This document shows positions 35,477 through 44,984 of a stretch of 64,000 nucleotides of DNA, in pieces. A model generated the notes under the pieces. That model was not told where the DNA came from and did not search any database. It worked only from the letters and a program-made list of their open reading frames with translations. Origin of the DNA: Odoribacter sp. AF15-53 (lineage in GTDB: Bacteria > Bacteroidota > Bacteroidia > Bacteroidales > Marinifilaceae). Position 1 is the first letter of the stretch; each line of letters opens with the position of its first letter. Where the stretch lies: contig NZ_QUHC01000012.1 in NCBI RefSeq assembly GCF_003479425.1, positions 1 through 64,000 of the forward strand, read 5' to 3'. Both the position numbers and the translations under genes were made by a program.

Positions 35477-37450
35477 TTATTTAATATTTATGATCTCTAT
35501 TTTTTCCGTCACCGGGGGCATACAAATCGTCTCATCACAAGCCTGATAAGTCACCGTACAAACCATCTTATCAACATCGGTTTCAATCTTTATCGGCTGT
35601 ATAAAAACAACCGTTCCCTCGTAAATCCGCACCTTGGGGTCCGCATCATACGCCTTTCCTTCCGGGGTTTCAAGCTTCCCGTCAGCCCGAACACCTTCCG
35701 GATATTCAAATTGAACACTTGTCAACACGTAGGCACCTTCCTCCCCGGCACCCGAATAAATATGAAAACCCTCCTTTATCGCGAACTGCACCCGAATCTC
35801 ATTCCCCTTCCTCGATGCTGTCACGACTACCGGATTCTCCTGTTGTACTCCTCCCCGACTTTCCACCTTCTGCCCCGGGAGTCTCATTCCTCGCTCCTTG
35901 TCAACAAATTTATACCCACATGATTCCGTAAAAATCAATCGTCCTCTCGCTCCATTCAACCACGCACTCCATTCTTCCGCTGTTGAAAAATGTTCCACCG
36001 AATAACGATTCAACAACCGCTCTCCCCTCTCCCTCTCTTCTCTCGCCCCCCCCAGCAACCCGATAGCCTTATCCAACAGTCGTACGTCTCCCACCGCGAT
36101 ACCCAATTGTTTCAAATCCTCGTCCACCGTGAAAGAAAAATCACCCGTTCCCCCGTAAAAATAATCCATATTTTCCTCCAAGTAACGACGATACGCTTCC
36201 ACACCCGGACACCCGACCCGTTCCCCCTCTTTCTTCAAATAATAATTCAAATACTCCTCGTACCCTCTTACCTCCTGACGTTGCGGCCATGCCTGACTCA
36301 TCAAATCACCCGGTACCTCTTTCCCTGCGGCATTCAGATTCTCCACCTCCTGTTTCAACTCCATCAACTTCTCGTTATAAGCCTCCCTCGAACTCACGTA
36401 TCGGTTGAACGCATCCCGGTCGAACAAAGCCAGTTGTTGGCGCAACTTATTCCTCGTCACGTAACCATTCTCGTACTTTCGGGTTACAGGCACCTGCCCC
36501 CCGTAATGACTGATATAACATATCGCGTTCACGAACACCCGTTGCGCGGCCTCCGTCATGTAACCCGGATCGGCAGCGAACCCCCACATGAAAAAGTTCC
36601 CGTGCCTCCCGATAGACACCGCATCCCGTTTCTTATCACTCACTCCTCCCGCTATTCGTTCCCCATCGCCATTTTCCTCGAATCCATCACCAAAAGCCAC
36701 GAGCCCCTGTCGATACCGATTCCGTCCTCCTTCGCGATAACCCTCCGTTTGCACCCGCCACATATCCATCACCCCGGAAACCATCACCCCTTCCACCCCG
36801 GAAACTGCGGACGAGGGGGCAATACGTCTCTCATATTTCAACTCGACAGGCAAAGGTTCCTTAAAAATCGGGTGATCCACGCACAAATCATACCCGTGAG
36901 CATCCAGACAACGGCAAAACCAGTTCAGCTTCAACCCCAGAGCCGCCCCAAGAATCCCAGCTTTATCCCCCACGAACAGAGTCGGTTTACTATACTGATC
37001 CGAGAAATAACGGGCCGAGAACAACTCTTTTGTATCCACAACATTTTCCAGCTTCTTACGCACACTCTCGGATAACAGATCAAGATTCAAAGAGTTCGTT
37101 TTCGTACTTTTTTTCCCCGGTACAACCGCTTCCGGCACCGCATCAAAAATAATCACATCATAATCCCCGGTCATTTCTTCCCGGTAATCCCGCGCATCCA
37201 CGGTCCCGACCTTGACAAAATGCGACTTCAACAACTTCTCAAAAGCAGGCATACGCCCTCTCATATCTTCCTCGTAACGACTTTCCGCGATACCCGCACC
37301 ATGAGCAAAATTCATCGGAGGTAATCTCTTGCCCGGATCAATCCCGACATACAAGACACGAAGATTCTGTTTATGGTCTGTATTCTGGCGGCACCCATTG
37401 ACCGCCAGAAATAATACTACAGACATCAAACATAAAACACACCTTTTCAT
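35477..37450 (-). CDS. Lipoprotein with N-terminal amidotransferase/ThuA-like part and C-terminal DsbD-alpha-like domain
   Basis: 657 residues from the ATG at 37450 (a GTG one codon upstream is less likely). Lipobox VNGC near residue 20. The N-terminal region (RVLYVGIDPGKRLPP, YDVIIFDAVPEAVV, GHGNFFMWGFAADPGYMTEA-like segment) has the alternating strand-helix pattern of ThuA/class-I amidotransferase-like folds. The middle is helical. The last 120 residues match the N-terminal immunoglobulin-like domain of DsbD (VQFAIKEGFHIYSG, TVTYQACDETICMPP), with the Cys-x5-Cys-type pair that receives electrons in DsbD. DsbD's membrane and thioredoxin parts are missing, but a TlpA-like thioredoxin is the next gene (6 bp). 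Likely a surface or periplasmic thiol-relay partner; the N-terminal role is unknown. Confidence 0.75.
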   Translation of the reverse strand: MKRCVLCLMSVVLFLAVNGCRQNTDHKQNLRVLYVGIDPGKRLPPMNFAHGAGIAESRYEEDMRGRMPAFEKLLKSHFVKVGTVDARDYREEMTGDYDVIIFDAVPEAVVPGKKSTKTNSLNLDLLSESVRKKLENVVDTKELFSARYFSDQYSKPTLFVGDKAGILGAALGLKLNWFCRCLDAHGYDLCVDHPIFKEPLPVELKYERRIAPSSAVSGVEGVMVSGVMDMWRVQTEGYREGGRNRYRQGLVAFGDGFEENGDGERIAGGVSDKKRDAVSIGRHGNFFMWGFAADPGYMTEAAQRVFVNAICYISHYGGQVPVTRKYENGYVTRNKLRQQLALFDRDAFNRYVSSREAYNEKLMELKQEVENLNAAGKEVPGDLMSQAWPQRQEVRGYEEYLNYYLKKEGERVGCPGVEAYRRYLEENMDYFYGGTGDFSFTVDEDLKQLGIAVGDVRLLDKAIGLLGGAREERERGERLLNRYSVEHFSTAEEWSAWLNGARGRLIFTESCGYKFVDKERGMRLPGQKVESRGGVQQENPVVVTASRKGNEIRVQFAIKEGFHIYSGAGEEGAYVLTSVQFEYPEGVRADGKLETPEGKAYDADPKVRIYEGTVVFIQPIKIETDVDKMVCTVTYQACDETICMPPVTEKIEIINIK

Positions 37451-37455
37451 CACGA

Positions 37456-39786
37456 TTATTTTTTAAGCTTAGCAGCCAGACTTCTAAAGTATGCCCCTTC
37501 TCCGGCATCCGGGTGAGATTTTCCTAATTGTTCCAATTTTTCCTTCATCTCCCGGGTATGCATTACCATCACCATACTATATTCATCGGATTTCGACTTT
37601 CCCTGCACCTCTCTCATACCCTCAACCATGCCTTTCACGTAAGAATATTGCATATTTTTCCGATGAACGCTTGTCACTCCCGAAACCTTATAATCATCAA
37701 AAATCATCCTGTCGAGATCAGCGAAAAACTCCTTCACCGAATAAGCGTCCTTCCCTCCGGCAACTTCCCCCCGAAACAATATTTCGATATTCCCCTCCTC
37801 TAATTTTTCTTTCAGCCAAGAATCAGCAAACCGTCTTAACATCTCCTCGGCGGTCAACCAACCGTTTTGCACGCTAAGCTCACTATTATACCACGTTGGA
37901 ATACCTGCAAACAAGTAACGATTCAAAAACTCCATTGCCTCCTTTTGTTCCTTGCGGGATACATAAGACACGGGGCGTTCGTCACTCCCTTTTATCACGG
38001 GAGCGGTATACCGCCCGCCAATCAATCCTCCGACATTCTTCAAATAATCATTATACAAGGAATGTACCTGGCTATACATACCCTTCAATTCTTCCCATGA
38101 CTCCCCGTCTGTTTTAGCTGTAATCTCTTCTAACCTCGGGTATATCCTTTCCAAATTTTTCATTCCCAATTCGACCACCGCAACACGATCTTTCCCCAAA
38201 TCGCCCCGGGTCCCCAGGGGATCTACTTTGTCATACCCTCTATACCGCAAAACTTTAACTTTCCTTACGGATTGACACAACTGATCCAACACCTTCTTGT
38301 CCTGTTCCGGGTCAGGCGTGGCGGAATATTGCTTATATCCCCACGTGATAGCCCAACGGTCGTAGGAACCGACACGGGGAATCAAATCCTTCACATTCAC
38401 CCCGTCACCCGGCTGCACGGCATAATTAAAAGGCAATTCGTCCGTCACGGAAACGGTATAACCATTCTCTGCAAGCCATTTCGGATCTCTCATCTGTTTT
38501 GCTGTAAAAGCCATACTAGCGGCATAATTGGGAAGTAAACCAAAAACTTTCGCCACTTCAGAAGACACCCTATAACGCAATATATCCATAGCCAAAGCCT
38601 CGCAAGCCCTATCATTCACGATACGCTCGTCAACCATCCCGCATTGCAACAGATAATTTGCCATTTCACTTTGTATAAAATAGTACGATATATTCAAACG
38701 GCATTTCAGGATTTCACCCGTTCTCGGATGCGCTAAAATTGAAGAACTTATACCCCCGCTAGTAGGAGAACAAGTCACAACAGCATCAGCCAAAGCCAAA
38801 TCAACCGTTTGATCCGCATCTTTCACTTGCAATGCCCCCTTAAACCCAGCCTGCTCAAAAGCCACCTGCCACGCCAATATTCCTTCCCGAATCGCCGGGC
38901 GAAAACGTTCCGGCACCTCCTGAGATATATAAAACACAATCGGCTTTTCCGGGGCTACCAACTGGTTGCGCTCCACGAGAGCTTGATCCTCCGGGGCAAT
39001 AGAAAGATTCCACTTGTATATCAACGACATTTTCTCCACTCCTTGCGGATTACGCCCGTAATCCAAGTAACTCAACGTCCGATAGCCAACCCTCGGATCC
39101 GCGTAACGTACTACCATGGACTTCTCCGGCAACACCCGGATAATACACGCCATCTCTATCGGAGTTATTCCCTCCTTTCCCGGTATGCCCATGAATCCCT
39201 GCTTTGCGAACGAGTGAACCCGCACGACAGAAAACTTAACCCCGTCTTCCAACCTCTCCACTCCCGTCACCTCGCATTTAGAAGCATCTATCGCTCCTCT
39301 CTCCGCACTGCCGAACCACTCCGGACTACTCTTCACCAATGCCGTGATATCAACAATCGGACTTTTCCCATCCGCCCCGTATGCCACAACATTATATAAA
39401 AAATCTACCGGTTCCAGCACCCGTTCCGACATCAGTTTATACATCCCCGAAGTCGTATCGGACACCCGTTCCCCCAGTATGCCTTTCGACAAAGACACCC
39501 TATGTCCCGGTTCCATTTTAAATACAACAACCCCCAGCCCTTCTGTCAAAGTATAAGATAACCCAGTGCCGCGCACCACGCATCCCGACAAAAACATCTC
39601 CCGTCCCAGCATCTTTACCGGAATCTCCAGATAACATTTATCCCCCATTCGGTAAACAGGCAAAATTCCATCCGTTTTTTCTACTTCCGCTTTATTAAAA
39701 GCCGAAAACACCATCGGTTCTTTTCCTTGCGCGAAAACGCCAACCGACAATACCAACAATACTATACTTATCAAATATCTTTTCAT
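37456..39786 (-). CDS. Inactive-looking paralogue of DUF5117/DUF4953 zinc protease, locus 3
   Basis: 776 residues from the ATG at 39786 (a TTG two codons upstream is rejected). The signal peptide is followed by the DUF5118-DUF5117-DUF4953 (Met_zincin_2) order seen in the next gene, for example YRMGDKCYLEIPVKMLGREM and KPIVFYISQEVPERFRPAIR. The zinc motif HExxHxxGxxH has become Ser409-Glu410-V-A-Lys413-V-F-Gly416-L-L-Pro419: all three His are lost. The conserved SIMDYARFNY of active members is here SVTDELPFNY. The reading frame is intact over the full length, so it is probably a kept pseudoenzyme, perhaps a partner or substrate-holding subunit of the active paralogue. It follows that gene by 36 bp. 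Confidence 0.88.
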   Translation of the reverse strand: MKRYLISIVLLVLSVGVFAQGKEPMVFSAFNKAEVEKTDGILPVYRMGDKCYLEIPVKMLGREMFLSGCVVRGTGLSYTLTEGLGVVVFKMEPGHRVSLSKGILGERVSDTTSGMYKLMSERVLEPVDFLYNVVAYGADGKSPIVDITALVKSSPEWFGSAERGAIDASKCEVTGVERLEDGVKFSVVRVHSFAKQGFMGIPGKEGITPIEMACIIRVLPEKSMVVRYADPRVGYRTLSYLDYGRNPQGVEKMSLIYKWNLSIAPEDQALVERNQLVAPEKPIVFYISQEVPERFRPAIREGILAWQVAFEQAGFKGALQVKDADQTVDLALADAVVTCSPTSGGISSSILAHPRTGEILKCRLNISYYFIQSEMANYLLQCGMVDERIVNDRACEALAMDILRYRVSSEVAKVFGLLPNYAASMAFTAKQMRDPKWLAENGYTVSVTDELPFNYAVQPGDGVNVKDLIPRVGSYDRWAITWGYKQYSATPDPEQDKKVLDQLCQSVRKVKVLRYRGYDKVDPLGTRGDLGKDRVAVVELGMKNLERIYPRLEEITAKTDGESWEELKGMYSQVHSLYNDYLKNVGGLIGGRYTAPVIKGSDERPVSYVSRKEQKEAMEFLNRYLFAGIPTWYNSELSVQNGWLTAEEMLRRFADSWLKEKLEEGNIEILFRGEVAGGKDAYSVKEFFADLDRMIFDDYKVSGVTSVHRKNMQYSYVKGMVEGMREVQGKSKSDEYSMVMVMHTREMKEKLEQLGKSHPDAGEGAYFRSLAAKLKK

Positions 39787-39822
39787 AACCAATCACTTAA
39801 TCGTAAATCTGAAATCATAAAT

Positions 39823-42288
39823 CTAAAGTTCTACAAGGCTCTTCCAATAAGCTTGTGTCAAATAATTTTTACTCTTTTCTGCCGCTTTACGGGCATCAGC
39901 CTTCACTCTCTCCTGTTGTTCAAAAATCAAAGAAGTAATAGCCGGATAATCCACGAAAGTACGCTCCATAGCCTTTTTCAAACCACCCAAATACATACGT
40001 TGCAACTCTCTACGACAAGGATCCACGGGTTTATAATTCAACGCTTCCGTGAAAATCATCCCGTACAAATCATCCATGTACTCCCGCAAACGATAAGAAT
40101 CTTCCGCCATTCCTTCGTCATCTGAAATACTCAAGAAAGCCCCGACCAATTTCTCGCACATCATCCCGTACAACATCCGCATAACTCTCACCTTATTCAT
40201 CCCGGCTATATCCGTCAAACGATCTTCAAACAACCATTCCGGGGCATGGAAAAAATGTTTATCCAAGAAAGCCAAAGCCTCTTTTTGCTGCTCCTTACTG
40301 GCAGGAACGACCATGCCGCTTCCCTCCGAACGCAACTTATCACACGTGAACCGTCCCCCGACATTATTCACCACGTGAGTGATATATTTCAGATACTGGT
40401 CACACAAACCCTTGTACATCTCCACCTGTACCGAACCGAAAGTATCATCCCCTTCCGTCCACACCTCCACGTTCTTCGCAATTCGCTTTAAATTCTCGAT
40501 GCCCAGTTCATTTGCTTTCATATTATTATCTCCCAAATCCTCACTTTGCATCCGGGGATCACTAGGATTGTATTCGCTACCAAAAATCCGACGTTCATTC
40601 TCGTTCCTCTGCCGGGTCGTCCATGCCTGTAAATAATCCTTCTCCTCTTGCTCATCCTTCATCTCCGGGAAATACCGGTACCCCCACTCAATAGCAAACA
40701 AATCATATTCCCCCATGCGCGGCACCATATCATCCAGCGCAATCCCGTCCCCCGGTTGCGCCACGTAATTAAAACGCGCATAATCCATAATCGACGCAGT
40801 GTGCCCGTGCTCCTTCACGTAATTCTTATCCCGGATCTGGTCAATCGTGTACGTCGTACTGCTGTAAAAATTATGACGCAAACCCAAAGCATGGCCCACT
40901 TCATGAGAAACTAGGTATCTCGCCAGCCTTCCCATCACCTCTTCCGGGAAAGGAAAACGATGAACCCGCTCGTCAATAGCCCCCGCTTGTGCGAAATACC
41001 ATTTCTGCAACAACTCCTGCACGCAATGAAACACAGATATACGGGCACTCAAAATCTCCCCCGTCCTCGGATCACTCGTTTGAAGACCGAGAGCGTTCCC
41101 GATTGGTGACACCTTATACGAGATAATCGAGTGACGGGCATCTTCCGGCAAAAAACTGGGATCTTCACCAGGACGGGGCATACGTTTCGCCATTATCGCA
41201 TTCTTGAAACCCGCCCGCTCGAAAGCCTTCTCCCAATCCTTCACCCCTGCAATCAAATGCGGGATCATAAACTCGGGAATATCATAGTCAATATAAAAAA
41301 CGATCGGTTTCCGGGGTTCCACCAATTCGCCCCGCTTATATTTTTCCATGTCTTCCGAACAGGGTTCCATCCTCCAGCGGCAAACATACGCAGCCTCTTT
41401 CGTCCTCAACGGATTCCCGTACTCCATCCCCTTTACCACAAAATACCCGACCCGCTTATCTTCGTACCTCGGTCGCATCCTCTCCTCCGGCAGCAAGCGC
41501 AACGATACCGCCAACTCCCACTCCGTCGGATTCTGCTTCACGTCATTTTTTGATTTACTAAAAGATGACAACTGCGGTGCCGCACCCGCCCCGTAGCACT
41601 TGATCATCCGAAAAATCACGTTATCCGGGAACACGCGACATCCCGCGATACTCGCCCGATCCGCCTGATACGCCCCTAACCCTAGGGTCGATTTCATGTC
41701 TTTCATCGAAAACACGTTATTATCCGTCATCAACACATCTGTCATGTCAATCAACACGCTCTCCTTTCCCCTCGCTTTCACGTCAAAAATCATCGTGACC
41801 GATCTTTTCCCCACCGCCTGCATCAGGCGATATATCTCGCTCGTCGTGTCCTTCATCCATTTATCTCCCTCCGGTTCTATCAAACGCACTTCATTCTCCC
41901 CATCCTGCACAAAACGAATCAAACGATTTGACAACGGGTCCCCCGCATACCCCAACAACTGGGTAGAAGCCCTCTCGTTCTGCGCCGACCCTTTCGCCAA
42001 TACCTGCATTGCCAGAATATCCCGCCCGAGCAACGCTCTCGGTATCTCCACGAAATACCGCCCGTCCTGCACGTACACGTTAAACATCCCCTTATACGTT
42101 CGTGCCGTCGGTTTCACGAACTTCTCAATAGCAACAACCTCTTTTGCCTTTGTAATACTTCCTGTTTCCGGTAAAGAAGCCTCCCGATTTTTCGGCTCCT
42201 GCGACTTCTTCATCTGTCCGGCCCCTTCTGCCATGCACACGCCTAAACAGCACACGCTCAACCCAATGATCCTCAAAAATCTTTTCAT
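39823..42288 (-). CDS. Zinc-dependent metalloprotease (DUF5118-DUF5117-DUF4953), locus 3
   Basis: 821 residues with a signal peptide (about 1-23). The order is DUF5118 (around 45-95), DUF5117 (around 100-290) and the Met_zincin_2/DUF4953 catalytic part. The zinc site is His462-Glu463-V-G-His466-A-L-Gly469-L-R-His472, followed by the Met-turn-like ASIMDYARFNYVAQPGDG. It should act outside the inner membrane, cutting protein or large peptides. It leads the protease block of locus 3, behind a hairpin (42363-42390) that separates it from the lipoprotein gene. Family members are common in Bacteroidota; substrates are largely unknown. Confidence 0.93.
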   Translation of the reverse strand: MKRFLRIIGLSVCCLGVCMAEGAGQMKKSQEPKNREASLPETGSITKAKEVVAIEKFVKPTARTYKGMFNVYVQDGRYFVEIPRALLGRDILAMQVLAKGSAQNERASTQLLGYAGDPLSNRLIRFVQDGENEVRLIEPEGDKWMKDTTSEIYRLMQAVGKRSVTMIFDVKARGKESVLIDMTDVLMTDNNVFSMKDMKSTLGLGAYQADRASIAGCRVFPDNVIFRMIKCYGAGAAPQLSSFSKSKNDVKQNPTEWELAVSLRLLPEERMRPRYEDKRVGYFVVKGMEYGNPLRTKEAAYVCRWRMEPCSEDMEKYKRGELVEPRKPIVFYIDYDIPEFMIPHLIAGVKDWEKAFERAGFKNAIMAKRMPRPGEDPSFLPEDARHSIISYKVSPIGNALGLQTSDPRTGEILSARISVFHCVQELLQKWYFAQAGAIDERVHRFPFPEEVMGRLARYLVSHEVGHALGLRHNFYSSTTYTIDQIRDKNYVKEHGHTASIMDYARFNYVAQPGDGIALDDMVPRMGEYDLFAIEWGYRYFPEMKDEQEEKDYLQAWTTRQRNENERRIFGSEYNPSDPRMQSEDLGDNNMKANELGIENLKRIAKNVEVWTEGDDTFGSVQVEMYKGLCDQYLKYITHVVNNVGGRFTCDKLRSEGSGMVVPASKEQQKEALAFLDKHFFHAPEWLFEDRLTDIAGMNKVRVMRMLYGMMCEKLVGAFLSISDDEGMAEDSYRLREYMDDLYGMIFTEALNYKPVDPCRRELQRMYLGGLKKAMERTFVDYPAITSLIFEQQERVKADARKAAEKSKNYLTQAYWKSLVEL

Positions 42289-42362
42289 ACTATTTGCAAT
42301 TTAAATACAACACACTCCCTAAGCACCGGAAATCCCGGTACTCCCGAATAAAACATACAAAC

Positions 42363-42390
42363 AGGGAGCCGAAAAGCCTCTCGGCTCCCT
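42363..42390 (-). terminator. Strong hairpin between the locus 3 lipoprotein and protease genes
   Basis: AGGGAGCCGA (42363-42372) pairs perfectly with TCGGCTCCCT (42381-42390), 8-base loop, 5 bp after the lipoprotein stop. On the minus strand it is followed by a T-rich but interrupted tract (TGTTTGTATGTTTTATTC). It may partly terminate the susCD transcript and lower protease expression. Confidence 0.7.
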
Positions 42391-42395
42391 AAAAA

Positions 42396-43373
42396 CTATT
42401 TATCTATTTCTTGCTTAAAACGTTCAACGATCCCTTTCATGATCTCATACTTCTTGATACAAAACGGATAGTCTGCATACAATTCTTCAAATTTCTGCTG
42501 TGTATAAGCATACACGGCTGCGACATATTCCTTTACATCCAAAGCATCACTGATGGTAGTTTTTTGCACAAAAAGTGTCGGCGCCGGTTTATACCTTCCC
42601 ACGTTTTTCCATTCGAAAAAACCTAACTCTTCGCACTCTTTACTAAAATTAGGGTCAATGGGCGCACCCGTTGATGCAAATCCCCGATACATAGTGCGAT
42701 AATCTCCCCCGGCATCCTTTGTCACCTTATAAAAATCCTGTATATCATCATTATAATGCTCCATAAGTGCAGGTGCCACATTTTCAGCCACAATCATCCC
42801 AGCCCAAAACGCTTGTTCATCTTCATTCATTCTTGAAATTTCAAACAATCGCCCGGCAACAACCCCCATCATACTTCTGTAACTATACGCGGTTTGCATA
42901 TTATCCGGCCAAGATTTAGGATCCGCCTTCCAATCGTAATCAATCGAATACAACGTATCCACCAAAAAAATAGAATAAGGACGATACAATAATTTAGCGG
43001 GCAAATTAGGAATAACACGATCCCGGATCAACTCGACAGCTTTCAACATATTAGCAGTATCGGACGACAACACGAAACCCGCTTCCCCCAATTGTGAAGT
43101 AATACTGTAACCGACAACAAACATCTCGTGATGAATAATTGGCTCTCCGTATGCATCCGTTCCGCGGACTTCCGTTCCAATCGTGTCATTCACAAAAATA
43201 GGTAATCCGCTTTCCCGATAAACCTGATATGCTAATTGATTAAATCGTCCAGGCTTATCTTGAATCTCAAACCAATTGGTCCTCTCTCCATTCCAAGACA
43301 AATCATCTTCCTTATCGCAACCGACAAACGAAAGAACACTTAGAATCCCGTATACTATAAATTTATTTTTCAT
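42396..43373 (-). CDS. Lipoprotein of SusCD locus 3, paralogue of the one in locus 1
   Basis: 325 residues with a lipobox (FVGC, about 16-19) followed by DKEDD. It shares WFEIQDKPGRFNQLAYQVYR, IFVNDTIG, SSDTANMLKAVELIRDRVIP and YRPYSIFLVDTL with the locus 1 lipoprotein at matching positions. No HExxH or other catalytic motif is seen; family not recognised. It follows susD3 by 18 bp, the same place as in locus 1, so the trio SusC-SusD-this protein appears to be one unit that was duplicated. Confidence 0.8.
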   Translation of the reverse strand: MKNKFIVYGILSVLSFVGCDKEDDLSWNGERTNWFEIQDKPGRFNQLAYQVYRESGLPIFVNDTIGTEVRGTDAYGEPIIHHEMFVVGYSITSQLGEAGFVLSSDTANMLKAVELIRDRVIPNLPAKLLYRPYSIFLVDTLYSIDYDWKADPKSWPDNMQTAYSYRSMMGVVAGRLFEISRMNEDEQAFWAGMIVAENVAPALMEHYNDDIQDFYKVTKDAGGDYRTMYRGFASTGAPIDPNFSKECEELGFFEWKNVGRYKPAPTLFVQKTTISDALDVKEYVAAVYAYTQQKFEELYADYPFCIKKYEIMKGIVERFKQEIDK

Positions 43374-43391
43374 AACTATCCTATTATATCA

Positions 43392-44972
43392 TTAAATAGC
43401 CTCACGATCTTCTCGTTCCGGATTATCAACCAGTTCGCCCCGGTTAAATACAATCTCGTATCCGGGAATAGGCAACACGTAAGCCCGCTCCTCCTCGTAC
43501 CGTTTCAGTCGGTACGTACCATTCGGAATCCCGTTAGCATTTGCTGCCGTTGCGGGTAAATAAGACACATGGTCAATCTCCTTCGATTCGGGATACTTAA
43601 CACACACGGCATAGCGACGCAAATCAAACCAGCGCTGACTCTCGAAGCACAATTCCCGACGACGTTCATCCCGAATAAATTCCACCAACTCCTTACCCGA
43701 TAAACCATCAATTGCCGGTATTTGCCCCCCGGCAAACCGATTCTCCAACAACTTCTTTATCGGTGTAATCGCATCCCCTCCCAACATCGCCTCGGCTTCC
43801 GCTTTATTCAAATACGCTTCCGCCGAACGGATTATAAAACAGTCAAATGTCGTCATATCAGCCAGAACATCTGAAGTTTTCCGTACAAAACGATAATTAC
43901 CATTAACTTGTGACTTCGAGAAGAAACCGGTTAACCGCAAATCCGTCACCTCCGGATACTTGGTATACAAATCGCACAACTCTTGGGACACGGCATATCT
44001 TCCTATGCTTGTTTTATCAAACATAAGATACGGACACCCGTTACTTCCCTGGGTAAACAACACCTCCGGTGACTGGCTGGTATTCATATATTGAGCTTTC
44101 GTAACCCTCAATTTATCCCCAGGCACTCCTATCGTTTCTGTCAAGTCGAAATCATTTAAATTTGATAAATGAATTCCAAGCTTCATTACCCGGTCACATT
44201 CATCAGCGGCCAACTGCCACTCGCCCATGTAAAGGTATACCCGGCTCAATAATATACGCGCAGCCGCTTCGTTAACCCGATAAACTGTCGGTTGTTCCAC
44301 TCCGGTCAAATTCTCGGCGGCATCTTTCAAATCTTTTACAATCTGATTGTAAACCTCCGCTATTGAATTACGGCTATAATATTTATCATCCACTTTTTCT
44401 ATTAATTTAAGAGGAACTCCCGGATCTGTTTCAGCTGTCGCTTTCACGTAAGGATTCGCGTAAAAATTAACCAGCAAATAATAATAAGCCGCTCTCAAAA
44501 ATTGAGCTTCTCCCTTAATCCGGCGTTTGGCACCTTTCGAATCTTCTGAAAATTCATCCACTTGCGAAATGATAACATTCGAATAACTGATGTGCGCGTA
44601 GAGCTTCTTCCAGTTCTCGTCATCGTAAGGCACTCCTTTTTCATTTTGAAACGGGACCTTGCTCCATTCGTAAAATGAACGTAAATATTCACTGGGATTA
44701 CCCGAATTCCCGACAGAATAAGGTCCCGATCCAAATTCTTGAATATCATCATCCATCACGTTGAGCCACATATAGTATACTGCATTAGCCTGTCCCGAAG
44801 AAAAAACAAAAGAAGGATATCCTTCATGCTTCATGTAGCCATTACCAATCAGGACCTCATCCATATCCTCCAGCGAAGAAGCATACACCAAATCCTGAGA
44901 ATATTCCTTCAGAAAATCCCCGCAAGAAACAAAACCGAGACATCCTATAATTAAATAAATTACTTTTTTCAT
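43392..44972 (-). CDS. SusD/RagB-like outer-membrane lipoprotein, locus 3
   Basis: 526 residues from the ATG at 44972 (MKKVIYLIIGCLGFVSCGDF); an in-frame ATG at 44984 directly abuts the susC3 stop and would add four residues. Lipobox FVSC. The SusD helices (GEAQFLRAAYYYLLVNFYAN, AARILLSRVYLYMGEWQLAA) and the C-terminal RRRELCFESQRWFDLRRYAV block are present. Closely similar to SusD of locus 1 through the whole length. It binds the locus 3 substrate, presumably a peptide or protein fragment given the protease genes behind it. Confidence 0.95.
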   Translation of the reverse strand: MKKVIYLIIGCLGFVSCGDFLKEYSQDLVYASSLEDMDEVLIGNGYMKHEGYPSFVFSSGQANAVYYMWLNVMDDDIQEFGSGPYSVGNSGNPSEYLRSFYEWSKVPFQNEKGVPYDDENWKKLYAHISYSNVIISQVDEFSEDSKGAKRRIKGEAQFLRAAYYYLLVNFYANPYVKATAETDPGVPLKLIEKVDDKYYSRNSIAEVYNQIVKDLKDAAENLTGVEQPTVYRVNEAAARILLSRVYLYMGEWQLAADECDRVMKLGIHLSNLNDFDLTETIGVPGDKLRVTKAQYMNTSQSPEVLFTQGSNGCPYLMFDKTSIGRYAVSQELCDLYTKYPEVTDLRLTGFFSKSQVNGNYRFVRKTSDVLADMTTFDCFIIRSAEAYLNKAEAEAMLGGDAITPIKKLLENRFAGGQIPAIDGLSGKELVEFIRDERRRELCFESQRWFDLRRYAVCVKYPESKEIDHVSYLPATAANANGIPNGTYRLKRYEEERAYVLPIPGYEIVFNRGELVDNPEREDREAI

Positions 44973-44984
44973 CTTTATTCGCAT

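Noticed and set aside
35990..37075. 361-codon open frame on the plus strand
   Set aside because: Lies fully antisense to the DsbD-alpha-like lipoprotein gene; its residues are His/Pro/Arg-rich with no domain, as expected for a shadow of a G+C-biased frame.
37456..39786. Frameshifted or broken protease pseudogene
   Set aside because: The frame is intact over the full family length; only the catalytic residues are replaced, so a retained pseudoenzyme is the better reading.
41696..42304. 202-codon open frame on the plus strand
   Set aside because: Antisense to the start of the active zinc protease gene; composition typical of a shadow frame.
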